NCBI GenBank assembly: GCA_026182355.1
Contig: JAPFBL010000550.1
Coordinates: 1-64,000 of the forward strand
Source of the DNA: Hermatobates lingyangjiaoensis
Lineage: Eukaryota > Arthropoda > Insecta > Hemiptera > Hermatobatidae
Length of the DNA stretch: 64,000 nt
Reading direction: 5' to 3'
In this document: piece by piece, positions 61,966 to 64,000 of the stretch
Numbering within the stretch: position 1 is the first letter of the stretch
Layout: every line of letters starts with the position of its first letter
Notes under the pieces: generated by a model
The model's input: only the letters and a program-made list of their open reading frames with translations
What the model was told of the DNA's origin: nothing
Databases searched by the model: none
Made by a program: the position numbers and the translations under genes

Positions 61966-62730
61966 ACGCGAGTGGCATTTTGAGAGGCTAATAATAGAAA
62001 ATAGAAAAAGAAATTTAAATAACAAAAACCCAGCAAAAAAAACCTAAAATGTTATACCAAAATGAGTTTTTAAGGTCATAATTGTTTTTATGTATCATGT
62101 ATATAATATTGTTTTTAAACGGATTTTTCTACTGTAGTATTTGCAAATTAAAAATAAATTTATTTTAAAATTTTCAAAACTAGTTTTTTAATGCGGTTGG
62201 AAGTTTATTATATTGGTTTACGTAGCCAGTTGATTTAATTTAACAATTTTTTTTTTATTTGAATTATACGTTTTTGTTTCGAAAAATCTTTGGTTTTCTT
62301 TGATGACGACTGTATATGTATACGAGTACTATAATAAGATAAAAGTCTGGGACTAATAACAGTAGTCTAAAAGTAGATCCTTGTTTGTAATTCCATGAAA
62401 ATAAATATTTTGAGGACTTTTTTGGAATTTTGAAGGTTAACTATTTATCAACGCAAGTGGGGGGGGGGGGGGGGGGGCAAATCTTACTACTGCTCTGGTG
62501 GCAAGAATAGTTGCTACGTCACTGTTGTTGAAGATTTCTAGAAATATAGACGAACCTTGTCTTTAAGGGGTTGTTTTAAGAATTGTATCATGCTGGACCA
62601 AACCTCAATAAAGGAAAATAGTGTAGAACATATGTGGTCGAGATTATTTTATTGTTTAAGCCGATCCCCTAGCGGGTGATAACATCAACCATTTACCGGC
62701 TTTTTATTTTGATCTGTGATTCTACAGATT
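61966..62730. other. Unassigned sequence with a long G run
   Basis: 62459-62477 is all G. 62585-62640 ('ctggaccaaacctcaataaa') matches 38085-38110, a PLE arm. No gene. Confidence 0.35.
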
Positions 62731-62734
62731 CTAT

Positions 62735-62965
62735 ATTATGAGTCCTAAATTTTGCCTAACTCAAGTTTACTTCGAGTAGGGATCTTTAACGGGTACCTGA
62801 CATCGTACAGGCTTGGGACCGACGTCTTAACGTCCTCCTCTCCAAGGGACGACGTGTTCAGTTTGCTATTCTTCTTCCGCGTGAATAAATCGAAGGCCAG
62901 ATGGGTATCGAACCCCGGACTAACAGCCGAGAGGTGTGCCTTAACGACTGAGCTAACCTGGTTCC
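62735..62965 (-). mobile_element. SINE copy
   Basis: 'gagtcctaaattttgcctaa', 'gacgtcttaacgtcctcctc', 'ggtatcgaaccccggactaa', 'gactgagctaacctggttcc': tail to head in inverse orientation. Confidence 0.87.
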
Positions 62966-63148
62966 CAATGGTCGAGATTAGGAAAGTTAGATAAAAAAAA
63001 AAATTGTTTAATATAAATTAAACATAGGTTTTTGAAGCATGTTTCCGATGCTGCCAGTCATTGGTGCAGATGTCACGGAGAAGGGGTGATATTTGATCTT
63101 AACTTATAAAATTGGAACCAGTTCCTCTTATGACAATTCATTATAAAG

Positions 63149-63548
63149 CAGTGGCTTCCAAACTTGATGTTATTACGCCTCTCTTAAAAATATTTAATCA
63201 TTTGGCGCCCCCCATCCTGAAGATTACAAAAAACACGAACATTTTTACTCTTATAAAAAATTTATTCATACAAACTAATGGAAAGATGTTTTATTATTGT
63301 TTTTAATGAGATGGATGTGCTTGTCTATTAGCACAAAGTTTATCAAATCTTGGTGTTTGTAACGATATACTCGGTAGCTCTTTTTTTTACAACTGAACGA
63401 GCTCTTTGTTTGGATTTCATTGCAGCGAAGGCAGAAAACCATTTTTTTACAAAGAAAACTTTAGCAGTAATTTGGAAAATTGTTCACTGTGACTAATTTT
63501 CGCGGCTCCTTTTAGACTAGTCGGCGCCTGCCAGTTTGGAAAACACTG
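63149..63548. mobile_element. hAT MITE (400 bp) with 8-bp target duplication
   Basis: Ends CAGTGGCTTCCAAACTTG and CCAGTTTGGAAAACACTG are inverted. (T/C)TATAAAG flanks it (63141-63148 and 63549-63556, one mismatch). No transposase. It contains 'gcgccccccatcctgaag' and 'tagtcggcgcc'. Confidence 0.88.
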
Positions 63549-63556
63549 CTATAAAG

Positions 63557-63800
63557 TAATCAGTCTACGCTACGTATCAACTTACACAACAAAGATCTCA
63601 TTTTATTTAAACAATTTATATAGTGTTTTACTTCCTAATTTGATATTTTCACACTGCCCATATAGTTTTACGGTTTCCCATATTATTTCTTTAGTCAATT
63701 GTTTTAATTTATTTCCAAATTACAGCGATAAAATTCCTGTTCCAGCTTACAGTGGCCTCTAGCGGCTGCTAGAAGAACTAAAAACAATATAAGTCATCCA
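63557..63800. other. Unassigned intronic sequence
   Basis: Nothing recognised. Confidence 0.3.
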
Positions 63801-63809
63801 CTACTTAAG

Positions 63810-63990
63810 ATTCAATGATCAAACCACAATAAGAAAATGGGAAAACAAGACTAAGATCTTTCAACCGTTGGGTTTTTAACTCTGACGAAGACCGCTTATT
63901 ACTGTTGAAAGATCTTAGTCTTGTTTTCCCATTTTCTTATTGTGGTTTGATCATTGATTGTTATTTCACGTGTTTATGTGAAATCTTTTT
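63810..63990. mobile_element. PLE family A foldback
   Basis: Arms 'ttcaatgatcaaaccacaat' and inverse. The plus-strand core (63882-63910) keeps CTGACGA and GAAA but has one mismatch in the hairpin; the left arm core is truncated. Confidence 0.7.
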
Positions 63991-64000
63991 ACTTAAGATT

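Larger units (their letters stand above)
59049..64000 (+). other. KDM4 intron 2, open at the right edge
   Basis: GT donor at 59049; no later KDM4 exon seen before the window ends, so this intron is at least 4.95 kb. Confidence 0.75.

Overview
The window is eukaryotic, AT-rich and dominated by repeats. It is most likely from an arthropod genome. The evidence is spliced KDM4- and COA7-type genes with GT-AG introns, Jockey/I-like LINE tails, mariner and hAT elements, a tRNA-derived SINE whose 3' end reads like (TTAGG)n, and very many Penelope-like elements (PLEs). No species can be named from the sequence alone.

Two host genes can be supported, arranged head to head. On the minus strand, exons at 13625-13724 and 13090-13256 encode the first 89 residues of a COA7-like Sel1-repeat protein (mitochondrial intermembrane space, cytochrome c oxidase assembly). 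Its second intron runs off the left edge. On the plus strand, exons at 31662-31787 and 58743-59048 encode the first 144 residues of a KDM4/JMJD2 histone demethylase (JmjN domain up to just before JmjC). Between them lies a 26,955-bp intron, and the gene continues past the right edge.

The rest is layered transposon debris. (1) 1-6200: a 5'-truncated LINE with target duplication, an 18-copy 62-bp satellite, PLE foldbacks, and a 125-bp satellite that grew out of a SINE tail. (2) 6200-12600: a nearly continuous mosaic of PLE fragments joined at TA microsatellites. (3) 12600-31600: the COA7 exons, a Helitron helicase remnant, PLE pieces, a 1.6-kb non-coding element, a mariner relic, a 2.6-kb CpG-containing 38/39-bp satellite, a SINE cluster, and a hAT inside a TA-flanked MITE inside a SINE. 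(4) 31.8-58.7 kb, KDM4 intron 1: quiet for 2.3 kb, then PLE foldbacks, a 1.55-kb palindrome, SINEs, a LINE nested in a SINE, and a 5'-truncated PLE with a 374-codon open frame whose reverse transcriptase box is YVDN instead of YVDD. (5) 59-64 kb: more PLEs, a SINE and a 400-bp hAT MITE.

The most striking signal is a swarm of at least 30 short motifs, on both strands, that fit the hammerhead ribozyme plan: CUGANGA, one extra base, a hairpin whose sequence differs between families but keeps its pairing, GAA, a short self-complementary block beginning A and ending U, a non-G base, then bases pairing with those before the CUGANGA. Hammerheads in PLE terminal repeats are known (Cervera and de la Peña). 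The palindromic helix III and the extra base recur across roughly a dozen independent families here. One intact copy sits on the sense strand only 52 nt downstream of the KDM4 exon 2 splice donor. All repeat family names used here (A, B, C, E, F, G, J) are local labels.
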